Shown here in pieces: positions 33,700 to 42,251 of a stretch of DNA of 64,000 bases. Every line of letters starts with the position of its first letter. Position 1 is the stretch's first letter. The stretch is from Streptomyces sp. CB02923 (GTDB lineage: Bacteria > Actinomycetota > Actinomycetes > Streptomycetales > Streptomycetaceae), in assembly GCF_001905005.1 (NCBI RefSeq), contig NZ_LWKZ01000001.1, positions 189,775 to 253,774 on the forward strand, written 5' to 3'. Under the pieces are notes generated by a model, which was not told where the DNA came from, searched no databases, and saw only the letters and a program-made list of their open reading frames with translations. The position numbers were made by a program, and so were the translations under genes.

Positions 33700-34728
33700 A
33701 TGCGCGTTGGGGCTTTCATTCTGGCCGCTCAGTTTCCGGGCCAGGGGCAGGGGGAGGCGCTGCACCGGGCGGTGCGGTCCGCGGAAGTGGCGGAGGAGGC
33801 GGGGCTCGACGCCGTCTGGCTGGCGGAGCACCACTTCGTGCCGTACGGGGTGTGTCCGTCCGCGGCGACGCTCGCCGCCCTGCTGCTGGGCCGTACCCGC
33901 ACCATCGGCGTCGGCACGTCCGTCAGCGTGCTGCCGACCCAGCACCCGGTCGCCCTCGGGGAGCAGGCCGCGCTGCTGCACCTGACCTCCGGCGGGCGGT
34001 TCACCCTCGGTGTCGGCCGCGGTGGTCCCTGGGTGGACCTGGAGGTCTTCGGCTCCGGGCTGGCGGCCTACGAGCAGCACTTCCCGGAGTCGCTGGACCT
34101 GCTGCTGCGCTGGCTGCGCGAGCCGCGGGTCGGCGCCGCGGGGAAACGTCACTCGTTCCGGGAGGTCGCCGTCGTGCCGCGGCCCGACGAGTCGCTGGAG
34201 ATGCCGGCCGGCCCGCCCGTCGTCCTCGCCTGCACCTCGCCCGGGTCGGTGCGGCTGGCCGCCGAGCGCGGGCTGCCCATGCTGCTGGGGATGCACTGCG
34301 GTGACGAGGACAAGGCGGAGATGGTCGCGCTGTGGCGCCGCGTCTCGCTGGCGGCCGGGCGGGACCCGGCCCTGGTCGCGGCCGCGGAGCACGTCTCGGC
34401 CGGTGTGGTGCAGGTCGGCGACACCCGCCAGGGCGCGGCCGAGGTCCTCACGAAGGCCATGCCGGGCTGGCTGCGGCGCGGGCTGGCCGCCCACGAGACG
34501 GTCGACGGCCGCTACCGCGCCATGCGCGACCCCCTGGCGTACACGGAACTGCTCTGCGACCTGCATCCGGTCGGGCCGCCGAAGCTGTGCGCCGACCGGC
34601 TCGCGGCCTCGGCCGAGCGGACGGGCATCCGCCGCTTCGCACTGCTCGTGGAGGGTTCCGGCGATCTGGACGCCACCGAGGAGAACGTACGGCGGCTGGG
34701 GGCCGAGGTGCTGCCGCGGCTCGGCTGA
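33700..34728 (+). CDS. LLM-class flavin-dependent oxidoreductase (luciferase-like), 342 aa
   Basis: TIM-barrel monooxygenase-like protein using reduced flavin (FMN or F420). Typical features are the first strand AFILAAQFPGQ, AEEAGLDAVWLAEHHFVPYG, the SVLPTQHPVALGEQAALL stretch and FTLGVGRGGPW. The start is ATG 33700 behind GAGGAGG; an in-frame ATG at 33667 is possible. It stands alone in its direction. The substrate cannot be predicted; many homologues act on sulfonates, nitrilotriacetate or secondary metabolites. Confidence 0.9.
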   Translation: MRVGAFILAAQFPGQGQGEALHRAVRSAEVAEEAGLDAVWLAEHHFVPYGVCPSAATLAALLLGRTRTIGVGTSVSVLPTQHPVALGEQAALLHLTSGGRFTLGVGRGGPWVDLEVFGSGLAAYEQHFPESLDLLLRWLREPRVGAAGKRHSFREVAVVPRPDESLEMPAGPPVVLACTSPGSVRLAAERGLPMLLGMHCGDEDKAEMVALWRRVSLAAGRDPALVAAAEHVSAGVVQVGDTRQGAAEVLTKAMPGWLRRGLAAHETVDGRYRAMRDPLAYTELLCDLHPVGPPKLCADRLAASAERTGIRRFALLVEGSGDLDATEENVRRLGAEVLPRLG

Positions 34729-34973
34729 GCCGGGCGTGGGGCGGGGCACCGGGCCGGATGTGGCGCGGGGCGCGGCGGCCCGCGCGGCCGGTGGGGTGTC
34801 CCGGTCCCGGTCCGCCGCCTGGCGCGATAGTGACGGTATCCGGCCCCGCGACCGGAAGGCTCCGTTCACCTGCGCCGACTCTGGGTGACCGGAGCCGAGT
34901 TGACCGGTGCTGCCGCTGGCGCGCCGGCGTCGCACGGCCGCACGTCGCGCGTGCGCAGCGGCAGCATCTCCGG

Positions 34974-35366
34974 TCAGCAGTCGCGCAGCTCGGGCGACTG
35001 GTTCAGCAGCTGGCCCCGGATGGAGGTGAACTTGGCCAGCCTGCCGTCCACCGACGGGTCGAGCGGGAAGACCGCGACCCGGTGGCAGTTCTGGAATGCC
35101 AGCCGCACACCGAAGTGACGCTCCAGGGACCCGCGTATCGCGTCACTCGCCAGCGCACGCAGCAGCTGACCGCGCGCCTGCTCGTCCGGCGGCGGCGTCT
35201 GGTTGTCGGCGAACTGTCCGCCGTCCACCTTCAGCTGGGCCGCCAGGGAGCTGATCATCCCCCATGCGTAGGGCAAGGAGGTCCGGACGCAGTCGACAAA
35301 TTCCGCTTCGTCGACCTCGCCTCGCTCGGCCTGTTCGAGGAGGGCCGGTGAGACGTCGAGCGACAT
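34974..35366 (-). CDS. Conserved hypothetical protein, 130 aa
   Basis: A mostly helical acidic protein starting at ATG 35366 with AGGAGAA in front. It begins [27 protein letters not shown]; a SCO5389-like family is my recollection. No known domain, membrane segment or signal is visible. The C-terminus ends SPELRDC. It is divergent from nucS by 214 bases and separated from the LLM gene by 245 bases of gene-free DNA. Codon bias and ribosome site support a real gene. Confidence 0.75.
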   Translation of the reverse strand: MSLDVSPALLEQAERGEVDEAEFVDCVRTSLPYAWGMISSLAAQLKVDGGQFADNQTPPPDEQARGQLLRALASDAIRGSLERHFGVRLAFQNCHRVAVFPLDPSVDGRLAKFTSIRGQLLNQSPELRDC

Positions 35367-35580
35367 GAGGTTCTCCTCTCGCGGTCCCGCCGGGGCGGGG
35401 CCTCAGGGATGGGACGGGGGTTCGCGACGGAGCGTGTCCGTATCACGACCCCCCGCTTCAACGGTATGCCGCACACCCGGACCGCACCAGGAGATTGCAG
35501 AGACAACCGGCCACCGTCCCCCCCGGGCGGTCCAGGGGCGAATCGCGCCCGCGGCCTCCGGTCGAGTAGCGTGGCGCACC

Positions 35581-36243
35581 ATGCGTCTCGTCATTGCCCG
35601 TTGCTCCGTGGACTACGCGGGCCGGCTCAGTGCCCATCTCCCGTCGGCCCCCCGCCTGATCCTCGTGAAGGCGGACGGTTCGGTCTCCATCCACGCGGAC
35701 GACCGGGCCTACAAGCCCCTCAACTGGATGTCCCCGCCGTGCACCCTCAAGGAGGGCGACGGCAGCGTGTGGACGGTGGAGAACAAGGGGGGCGAGAAGC
35801 TCATCATCACCCTGGAAGAGGTGATGCACGACTCCGCCCACGAGCTGGGAGTGGACCCGGGCCTCATCAAGGACGGGGTGGAAGCGCACCTTCAGGAGCT
35901 GCTCGCCGACCGGATCGAGACCCTCGGCGAGGGCTACTCGCTCATCCGGCGCGAATACCCCACCGCCATCGGCCCGGTGGACATCCTGTGCCGGGACGCG
36001 GACGGCGGGACGGTCGCCGTGGAGATCAAGCGGCGCGGTGAGATCGACGGTGTCGAGCAGCTCACCCGCTACCTCGAACTCCTCAACCGCGACCCGCACT
36101 TGGCTCCGGTCAAGGGCGTCTTCGCGGCCCAGGAGATCAAGCCGCAGGCGCGGGTGCTGGCCACCGACCGCGGCATCGGCTGCGTCGTCCTGGACTACAA
36201 CGGGCTGCGCGGCATCGAGGACGACAAGCTGCGGCTGTTCTGA
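35581..36243 (+). CDS. nucS: Mismatch-specific endonuclease NucS/EndoMS, 220 aa
   Basis: Restriction-like nuclease that cuts both strands at mismatches and provides non-canonical mismatch repair in actinobacteria lacking MutS-MutL. Catalytic residues fit the family: Asp134 in GPVDILCRD, Glu148 and Lys150 in AVEIKRR. The N-terminal half is the dimerisation and DNA-binding domain. The C-terminus DDKLRLF fits the beta-clamp-binding motif. The start is ATG 35581. It is monocistronic, ending at a long inverted repeat. Confidence 0.95.
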   Translation: MRLVIARCSVDYAGRLSAHLPSAPRLILVKADGSVSIHADDRAYKPLNWMSPPCTLKEGDGSVWTVENKGGEKLIITLEEVMHDSAHELGVDPGLIKDGVEAHLQELLADRIETLGEGYSLIRREYPTAIGPVDILCRDADGGTVAVEIKRRGEIDGVEQLTRYLELLNRDPHLAPVKGVFAAQEIKPQARVLATDRGIGCVVLDYNGLRGIEDDKLRLF

Positions 36244-36316
36244 GCCGCTCCGCCCGCTCCGGGCGGGGCCGGGGCGCCCGCTCCACGCGGGGCAGGACGG
36301 CCCGCCGGTACGGATG

Positions 36317-36377
36317 ACGACGGCCCGGTACGGGAGCGCCCGCCAAGGTGGCGGACGGTCGCGTACCGGGCCGTCGT
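36317..36377. terminator. Bidirectional terminator between nucS and the STAND-like gene
   Basis: A perfect 16-base inverted repeat ACGACGGCCCGGTACG (36317-36332) against 36362-36377 encloses an inner CCGCCA/TGGCGG hairpin. It lies between two convergent stops. Confidence 0.85.
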
Positions 36378-36384
36378 GCTGCGC

Positions 36385-38889
36385 TCAGACGTTGTCCGTA
36401 CCGCCGGTCGTACCACCGCTCGTGCCGCCGGAGGTGGTGGACGCCGAGCCGCTGCCGTTGGCGCTGCTGGGCGCCGGGTTGCCCGTGGTCCCGGTCGGGT
36501 CCTGGCTGGTCGGCTTGTCGGTGGGCTTGTCGGTCGGTTTGTCCGTCGGTTTGTCGGTGGGCTTGTCCGTCGGTTTGTCGGTCGGCTTGTCCGTGGGCTT
36601 GCCGGTCCCCGTCCCCGTGTCGGTGGGCCGGGTGGTCGGGTCGGTCGGCCGCGTCGTCGGGTCGGTCGGGCGGGTGGTGCCGTCCGTCGGCCGGGTCGTC
36701 GGGTCGGTCGGGCGGTTGCTGGGGGCGGCGGTCGTGCCGTTGACCGGCTGCCCGCTGGTGCCCGGCGTGCCCGGTGCCGTCGAGCCGGAGCCCGTGCCGG
36801 TGCGGCTGCCCTGGCCGGTGCGGGTGCGGTCGGTGCCCGGCTGGTCGGCGGGCATGCCGTCGCCGTCCTGGCCCGGTTCGGCGGACTGCTCGGTCTTGAC
36901 CTTCTCGCCCGTGCCGTCGTCGGACCCGGAGACCGCGCCCAGGGTGACGACCGTGCCCAGTACGGCGATGAGCAGCGCGCCCGCGCCCGCGGCGACCAGG
37001 TTGCGACGGGCGCCGAGCACCATGGCCTTGCGGCTGCCCGCCTTGCCGCCGCCCGCGCCGCCGCTCGCGACGGCGCTGCGGGTGACCACGGTGGGCGCGG
37101 TCGCGTCGACGGCCGGGGCCGCGGCGAGTCCGGCGGGCACCCCGCCGGGTGGCGACGCCGACTCCTCCGAGCGCGCGTCCGGGATCTCCTCGCCGGCCGC
37201 CGCTGCCGTGCCGGCGGGCGGGGTGAACGTGCCGGAGCGGTCGGCGACCAGGGCCAGCGCGCGCCGTCCCGCGACGGCGCCGCGCCGGTCGGAGAGCACA
37301 CCGCGCAGCCCTATCGAGGCCTCCAGCTCGGCCCGTGCCCGGTCCAGGTTGCCGGTGCACAGCGCGAGCACGCCCAGCTCGTGGTGGAAGTACGCCTCCT
37401 CGGCCACCTCTCCGGCGATCCGGGCGGCCTCCGCGCCGTGCCGCAGGCTGCGCTCCCAGGCGCTCCAGTTCAGGGCGGCGGCGAAGGCCGGGGCGGCCGT
37501 ACGGGCCAGCAGGACGGCGGCGCTGGGGTGGCCGCTGTCCCGGCTGCCGGTCAGTACGCCCATCGCGGCGAGGATCGCGTCGGACTCGGCGGCGGCCCGC
37601 TCGGGGGTGACCGAGGGGTGGCCGGCCCACCAGGCGTAGTGCTGGGCGGCGGTCAGGGCCCGCTCGCCCGCGCCGTCGTCGTACCCGGCGGCGGCGAGCT
37701 GGTCCGCCACGGTCGCGGCGAGCCGGTAGTGGGCCCCGGCCGGGGTGATCAGTCCGCAGTCCAGGAGTTCGCCGAGGGCGGCGTCCGCGTGGGTGTCCTG
37801 GGCGAGTGCGGGCAGGTGCGCCTGGTGGGGCAGCTCGCCGCCCAGGGCGACCGCGAAGCGCAGCGTCTCGCGCGCCGCCTCGCTCAGCCGGGAGGCGATC
37901 AGCGGCGCGGGCGAGGCGGCCTCGCCGACGGGCGGCAGCGGTGCGTCGTGGCCGTCGCCGGACGCGTCGTCGAAGCCGTGCCCGTCGAAGGCGTCCTGAC
38001 CCGCGCGCACCCGCTGCCGCAGCAGCGCTCCGGCCTGCACGAAGCGCAGCGGCAGCCCCTCGGACTCGAACCACAGGTCCGCGGCCCACGCGGCCTCTTC
38101 GTCGGTGAGCGGGCGGCCGACGACGCCCTCCAGCAGTTCCCGGCAGGCGCCGCGGCCGATGCCGCCGAGGACGACCTCTTCGAGGTGGGAGCCGGGCGAG
38201 GGGGCGGCGACGTCGGGGGTGGCGGCGAGCAGGAAGGCGCACTCGGGGGTGGCGCCCAGCAGTTCGTCCAGCGCGGCGCCGCCGAACTCCAGGTCGTCCA
38301 GGACGACGATCGCGCCGATCTCGCCGAGCAGCCGCAGCAGCTCGCCGCGGTCGGGGCGGTGCAGCGGGGCCCGGTGGACGGCGGCGAACAGCTCGTACAT
38401 CACGTCGGTGGGCGTGCGGCGGTATCCGGAGAGCCGCACCACGCCGTCGGGGGCCAGGCCGTCGCAGGCGGTGGCGGCGGCGTCCAGCAGGCGCGTACGG
38501 CCCGATCCGGAGGCTCCGGTGACGCGTACGGATCTGCCGCGGGACAGCAGCCGCACCAGCCGGTCGGTCTCCTCGGCGCGCTCCAGGAGCGCGCCCTGGC
38601 GGCCCGCGGAGACCGGCACCGCGGGCGGTTCGGCGGCGCGGGCCAGCTCGGCGCGCTCGGCGGGGCCGTGCTTGCCGGGGACGGCGGGCTGCTCGCCGGG
38701 CGGGCAGGGTTCGATCTCGCTGCCGTCGACCGGGTTGACGGTGAGCAGGTAGGGGCCCGACACGAGCTGTACGGTGCGGGCGAGCCCGCCGGGGGCGGCT
38801 GCGGAGCCGCCGGCCGGGGGTCCCGGCGTCGTGGCAGGGGCGTCCTGCTCGCCGTACTCCTCAGGTCCCCGGTTGGTGTTCGGGTCCAT
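36385..38889 (-). CDS. STAND-like ATPase/TPR membrane protein with KPTD repeat tail, 834 aa
   Basis: A multi-domain protein of unknown role. After a Pro-rich start it has a P-loop region with GASGSGRT at 125-132, where Arg replaces the usual Walker A Lys, and Walker B VVLDDLEF at 195-202. This layout resembles LuxR-associated or NB-ARC/STAND NTPases. Helical repeats of TPR or bacterial-transcriptional-activator-domain type follow. A single membrane span (about residues 624-643) precedes an extracellular Thr/Pro/Asp tail with eight KPTD units. No C-terminal LuxR HTH is present. The start is ATG 38889. It shares direction with the downstream-acting STAS gene 265 bases upstream. Confidence 0.78.
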   Translation of the reverse strand: MDPNTNRGPEEYGEQDAPATTPGPPAGGSAAAPGGLARTVQLVSGPYLLTVNPVDGSEIEPCPPGEQPAVPGKHGPAERAELARAAEPPAVPVSAGRQGALLERAEETDRLVRLLSRGRSVRVTGASGSGRTRLLDAAATACDGLAPDGVVRLSGYRRTPTDVMYELFAAVHRAPLHRPDRGELLRLLGEIGAIVVLDDLEFGGAALDELLGATPECAFLLAATPDVAAPSPGSHLEEVVLGGIGRGACRELLEGVVGRPLTDEEAAWAADLWFESEGLPLRFVQAGALLRQRVRAGQDAFDGHGFDDASGDGHDAPLPPVGEAASPAPLIASRLSEAARETLRFAVALGGELPHQAHLPALAQDTHADAALGELLDCGLITPAGAHYRLAATVADQLAAAGYDDGAGERALTAAQHYAWWAGHPSVTPERAAAESDAILAAMGVLTGSRDSGHPSAAVLLARTAAPAFAAALNWSAWERSLRHGAEAARIAGEVAEEAYFHHELGVLALCTGNLDRARAELEASIGLRGVLSDRRGAVAGRRALALVADRSGTFTPPAGTAAAAGEEIPDARSEESASPPGGVPAGLAAAPAVDATAPTVVTRSAVASGGAGGGKAGSRKAMVLGARRNLVAAGAGALLIAVLGTVVTLGAVSGSDDGTGEKVKTEQSAEPGQDGDGMPADQPGTDRTRTGQGSRTGTGSGSTAPGTPGTSGQPVNGTTAAPSNRPTDPTTRPTDGTTRPTDPTTRPTDPTTRPTDTGTGTGKPTDKPTDKPTDKPTDKPTDKPTDKPTDKPTSQDPTGTTGNPAPSSANGSGSASTTSGGTSGGTTGGTDNV
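36511..36603 (-). repeat. 12-bp tandem repeat encoding (KPTD)n
   Basis: About eight units of the 12-base pattern (for example TTGTCGGTGGGC, TTGTCCGTCGGT) encode KPTD on the minus strand. A second block, 36630-36720, encodes TDPTTRP-like units. Such tracts can vary in copy number by slippage. Confidence 0.8.
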
Positions 38890-38965
38890 GGTGAAATGCC
38901 CCCCAGATGCGCTTGGCGTGCCGACCGACCGTTTGCGTCCCGGCCGTCCGCACTCCCCCAGCCTC

Positions 38966-38987
38966 CGGCCGGGGTGCTCCCCGGCCG
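38966..38987 (-). terminator. Hairpin upstream of the STAND-like gene
   Basis: CGGCCGGGG (38966-38974) and CCCCGGCCG (38979-38987) form a perfect 9-base stem with a TGCT loop, between the STAS stop and the STAND-like start. It is a likely terminator for the STAS transcript. Confidence 0.6.
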
Positions 38988-39154
38988 CCGCTTCTGGTCC
39001 GGTGCCCGCCGTGCGGTGTACCGGACGGCGGAAAACCGAACCTTAGACCTTCGCCCAGTATCTACGATGCGCCGGGGTCCGTTCCTGCCCGGAACGTCAC
39101 AGTGTTGTGAGAATCCTTCGGGTATGCGGCTTTTTGATCTTGCCGTCGGCGCCG

Positions 39155-39478
39155 TCAGACCCGCGGCAGGGTCTCGGCCGCGATGCCGCCCTCGATGGCG
39201 AGGATGCGGTGCAGGCGGGTGGCGACCAGGAGCCGCTGCATCTGCGGCGGTACGCCGCGGAGCACGAGCCGGCGGTTGGCCCGCCCGGCGCGGCGGTGCG
39301 CTCCCATGATCACGCCGAGGCCGGTGGCGTCCCACGAGTCGAGTCCGGTCAGGTCCAGCACGAGATCGCCCTGACCGGAGTCGACGGCGGTGTGCAGGAC
39401 GGTTCGGGCGTCCGCCGCGCTGCGGACGTCGAGGCGGCCCCCGACGACCAGCTCGGCGTGGTCGCCCCTGATGTGCAT
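39155..39478 (-). CDS. STAS-domain anti-sigma-factor-antagonist-like protein, 107 aa
   Basis: A single STAS domain of the SpoIIAA/BldG type. The phosphorylation loop reads DSWDATGLG: Asp50 is followed by Ala51 where the family has the phosphorylated Ser, so the usual switch is missing or moved to Thr52. GRLDVRSAADAR and LDLTGLDS are typical. The start is ATG 39478 with GGGGAG in front. It lies 265 bases from the STAND-like gene and upstream of no partner kinase; its partner anti-sigma factor is not visible here. Confidence 0.88.
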   Translation of the reverse strand: MHIRGDHAELVVGGRLDVRSAADARTVLHTAVDSGQGDLVLDLTGLDSWDATGLGVIMGAHRRAGRANRRLVLRGVPPQMQRLLVATRLHRILAIEGGIAAETLPRV

Positions 39479-39695
39479 ATGCGCTCCCCGGGTGATGAGT
39501 GCTCGATCGTTACGTCTACAGAACTGACTGCCTCTCATGCGGCGAAGTTGCCGCCTGTAAGCGAACCGATACCGAATTCACCCCGGAGGGTGACGACGCC
39601 GGGCCCGTGCGCCTGACGCGCCGGCCACCGTGGCGGGCATGCCGCCAGCGGCCGGCGCCCCGGCCGCCACGCTCTGGCGGTGCCGGAGGCCGGGC

Positions 39696-39710
39696 CTGAC
39701 GCAGCGTCAG
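39696..39710. other. 15-base palindrome near the end of the acyl-CoA dehydrogenase gene
   Basis: CTGACGCAGCGTCAG is a palindrome around a single A, in a 266-base gene-free stretch. It may be part of a terminator for the minus-strand dehydrogenase gene whose stop is at 39745, since other short GC-rich hairpins lie beside it. Confidence 0.4.
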
Positions 39711-39744
39711 TGCGGTGCGGGGTCCGGGCCCGCCCGACGCGGTA

Positions 39745-40593
39745 TCAGTGCTCGTAGAAGCCTTGCCCACTCTTGCGGCCGATATCGCCGGCATCCACCA
39801 TCCGCCGCATGATCTCCGGCGGCGCGAACTTCTCGTCCTGGGACTCGGTGTAGATGTTGTCGGCGGCGTGCAGCAGGATGTCCACGCCGGTCAGGTCGGC
39901 GGTGGCCAGCGGCCCCATGGCGTGCCCGAAGCCCAGCTTGCAGGCGGTGTCGATGTCCTCGGCGCTGGCCACGCCGGACTCGTACAGCTTCGCCGCCTCG
40001 ACGACCAGCGCCGAGATGAGGCGGGTGGTCACGAAGCCGGCCACGTCGCGGTTGACGACGATGCAGGTCTTGCCGACGGACTCGGCGAACGCGCGGGCGG
40101 TGGCGAGGGTTTCGTCGCTGGTCTTGTAGCCGCGTACCAGTTCGCACAGCTGCATCATCGGCACCGGCGAGAAGAAGTGCGTGCCCACCACCCGCTCGGG
40201 GCGCGCGGTGGCCGCGGCGATCTTGGTGATCGGGATGGCCGAGGTGTTGGAGGCGAGCACCGCCTCGTCCTTGGCCAGCTTGTCCAGGTTCGTAAAGATC
40301 TCGCGCTTGACGTCGATCCGCTCGAAGACGGCCTCGACGACGATGTCCGCGTCGGCCACCGCGTCCAGGTCGGTCGTGGTGGTGATCCTGCCGAGCGCCT
40401 TCCCGGCGTCCTCCGCGGCCAGCTTGCCCTTGCTCACGAACTTCTCGTACGAGGCCTCGATGCCGCCCTTGCCGCGGGCCAGCGCGCCTTCCGTCACATC
40501 GCGGAGGACGACCTCCCAGCCCGCCTGGGCCGAGACCTGCGCGATGCCGGACCCCATGAGTCCGGCCCCGATGACGGCGAGCTTCTTTGCCAC
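39745..40593 (-). CDS. hbd: 3-hydroxybutyryl-CoA dehydrogenase, 282 aa
   Basis: NAD(P)-dependent dehydrogenase converting 3-hydroxybutyryl-CoA to acetoacetyl-CoA or the reverse. The N-terminal Rossmann motif GAGLMGSGIAQ is at residues 9-19, followed by EAVFERIDVK, the NTSAIPI segment and THFFSPVPMM around the catalytic His. VNRDVAGFVTTRL and the C-terminal GRKSGQGFYEH are family-typical. The start is ATG 40593. It acts next to the thiolase in C4 acyl-CoA metabolism. Confidence 0.95.
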   Translation of the reverse strand: MAKKLAVIGAGLMGSGIAQVSAQAGWEVVLRDVTEGALARGKGGIEASYEKFVSKGKLAAEDAGKALGRITTTTDLDAVADADIVVEAVFERIDVKREIFTNLDKLAKDEAVLASNTSAIPITKIAAATARPERVVGTHFFSPVPMMQLCELVRGYKTSDETLATARAFAESVGKTCIVVNRDVAGFVTTRLISALVVEAAKLYESGVASAEDIDTACKLGFGHAMGPLATADLTGVDILLHAADNIYTESQDEKFAPPEIMRRMVDAGDIGRKSGQGFYEH

Positions 40594-40719
40594 TTGCTGT
40601 CCCCTAACACGCTGTACATCCGACGGCTCTCAGCAGTGACGTTAGCGCCCGCCGACGATCGATAGGAGGGTTAGAGATGCGCGTCACGTCTCAGATGACG
40701 GACATCACACCGCGGGGCC

Positions 40720-41370
40720 TCATCCGCCCCCGCGCACGGCATAGTTGAGGACCTTTGCGCTGAGCGCGTCCTCCAGGTCGTCGAGCAGGACGAGCGCTTC
40801 GCGTGACACCTCGTCGGGTGCGCGCCCGGCCATCATCGCGCGGGCGACGTGCGCCGCGAGCGTGGCGTGCACCCAGTTGAGCTGACCGGCCACCAGGAGC
40901 GGCAGCCAGTCGTCCGCCGCCGCGCCGGCCTCCTGACGCAGGGTCTCCTCCAGACGGGTGAGCTGTTCCTGCTGGAGGTGCCAGAGGCGGGCCTTGAGGG
41001 TGGCCGCGCCGTCGATGACGCGCAGGAAGCGGTCGTAGCCCTCGACCAGTCCGACGGCGGGCGAGACCGCTTCGACCTGTTCGCGCAGTTCGCGCAGGAC
41101 GGCGGCGGCCGCGGACTCCCCCGCGTCCCGGCCGCGCACGTAGCGCGCGAGGCGGTCCACCAGCCCGGCGCCGCGGTCCATGAAGAGGTCTTCCTTGGCC
41201 GGGAAGTAGTTGTAGACGGTGTTGACCGAGACGTCGCAGACCTCGGCGATCTCCGCGATGGTCACCGCGTCGAAGCCGCGCTCCAGGAACAGGCCGGTGG
41301 CCATGTCCGAGATGTGCTGGCGCGTCTGCCGCTTCTTGCGCTCCCTGAGTCCCTCAGCCATGTCCCGCAT
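40720..41370 (-). CDS. TetR-family regulator, 216 aa
   Basis: N-terminal HTH IAEIAEVCDVSVNTVYNYFPAKEDLF and a helical ligand-binding domain. The preferred start is ATG 41370 (MRDMAEG), which has AAGAAGG six bases upstream; ATG 41361 is an alternative. The longer frame reaching 41688 crosses the operator and is rejected. It is divergent from the ABC exporter across a perfect inverted repeat and probably represses both itself and the exporter. Confidence 0.93.
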   Translation of the reverse strand: MRDMAEGLRERKKRQTRQHISDMATGLFLERGFDAVTIAEIAEVCDVSVNTVYNYFPAKEDLFMDRGAGLVDRLARYVRGRDAGESAAAAVLRELREQVEAVSPAVGLVEGYDRFLRVIDGAATLKARLWHLQQEQLTRLEETLRQEAGAAADDWLPLLVAGQLNWVHATLAAHVARAMMAGRAPDEVSREALVLLDDLEDALSAKVLNYAVRGGG

Positions 41371-41390
41371 CGTACGCCTTCTTGGTGGTT

Positions 41391-41421
41391 CTGAAATTTT
41401 GGGGGCGTTGCAAAATTTCAG
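41391..41421. promoter_or_regulatory. TetR-type operator between regulator and ABC exporter
   Basis: CTGAAATTTTG (41391-41401) and CAAAATTTCAG (41411-41421) are perfect 11-base arms around 9 bases. It is the only AT-rich patch in the neighbourhood and lies between the two divergent starts. Confidence 0.85.
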
Positions 41422-41443
41422 TGTCTCTGTTTTTCTGTGCGGC

Positions 41444-42226
41444 ATGGCAGTCATCACCGCGTCCGGCCTGGCCCGGACCTTCACCACCCGACGCGGCACC
41501 GTCGAAGCCGTACGCGGCGTCGACCTCACCGCCGAGCGCGGCGAGATCCTCGGCCTGCTCGGCCCCAACGGCGCCGGGAAGACCACCACCCTGCGGATGC
41601 TCACCACGCTCCTCGCCCCCACCGGGGGCAGCGCGACCGTGGCCGGCTGCGACCTCGTCCGCGACCCGGCCGGCGTCCGGCGCAGCACCGGCTACGTCGC
41701 CCAGACCGGCGGCGTCGACCCGCACCTCTCCGTACGGGAGGAGCTGGTGACCCAGGGGCGCCTCTACCGCCTGCCGAAGCCCCGGGCAGCGGCCCGCGCC
41801 GGGGAGCTGGCGCACGCCCTCGGCCTCGACGGGCTGCTGGACCGCACGTGCGCGTCGCTGTCCGGAGGGCAGCGGCGGCGGCTGGACATCGCGATGGGTC
41901 TGATGCACCGGCCCGCGGTGCTCTTCCTGGACGAGCCGACGACGGGGCTCGACCCCGGCAGCCGGGCCGGCCTGTGGGAGCTGGTCCGGCGGCTGCGCAC
42001 GGACTTCGGCACCACCGTCTTCCTGACCACCCATTACCTCGACGAGGCGGACGCGCTCGCCGACCGCCTCGTGGTCGTGGACCAGGGCGTGGTGGCCGCC
42101 GAGGGCACCCCGCGCGCGCTCAAGACCGAGTACGCCGGCTCGCCCGGTGCGTCCCTCCAGGACGCCTTCCTCGCGATCACCGGGCGCGGCCCCGCCCCGG
42201 CGGACACCACCCCCGTAGCCGTCTGA
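41444..42226 (+). CDS. DrrA-type ABC transporter ATPase, 260 aa
   Basis: ATPase of the daunorubicin-exporter (DrrA) type. Walker A is GPNGAGKTT, the signature SLSGGQRRRLDIAMGLM, Walker B LFLDEPTTGLDPGSR and the switch His lies in TTHYLDEAD. The ATG at 41444 has no clear ribosome site and sits 23 bases after the operator, so it may be leaderless. The downstream permease follows after 25 bases. Probably drug or lipid export, induced through the TetR. Confidence 0.92.
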   Translation: MAVITASGLARTFTTRRGTVEAVRGVDLTAERGEILGLLGPNGAGKTTTLRMLTTLLAPTGGSATVAGCDLVRDPAGVRRSTGYVAQTGGVDPHLSVREELVTQGRLYRLPKPRAAARAGELAHALGLDGLLDRTCASLSGGQRRRLDIAMGLMHRPAVLFLDEPTTGLDPGSRAGLWELVRRLRTDFGTTVFLTTHYLDEADALADRLVVVDQGVVAAEGTPRALKTEYAGSPGASLQDAFLAITGRGPAPADTTPVAV

Positions 42227-42251
42227 CCGCCCCTCCCCTCAGGAGCCCCGC

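Noticed and set aside
36511..36603. Regular short repeats resembling a CRISPR array
   Set aside because: The units are 12 bases, have no unique spacers and encode KPTD in frame; there are no cas genes nearby.
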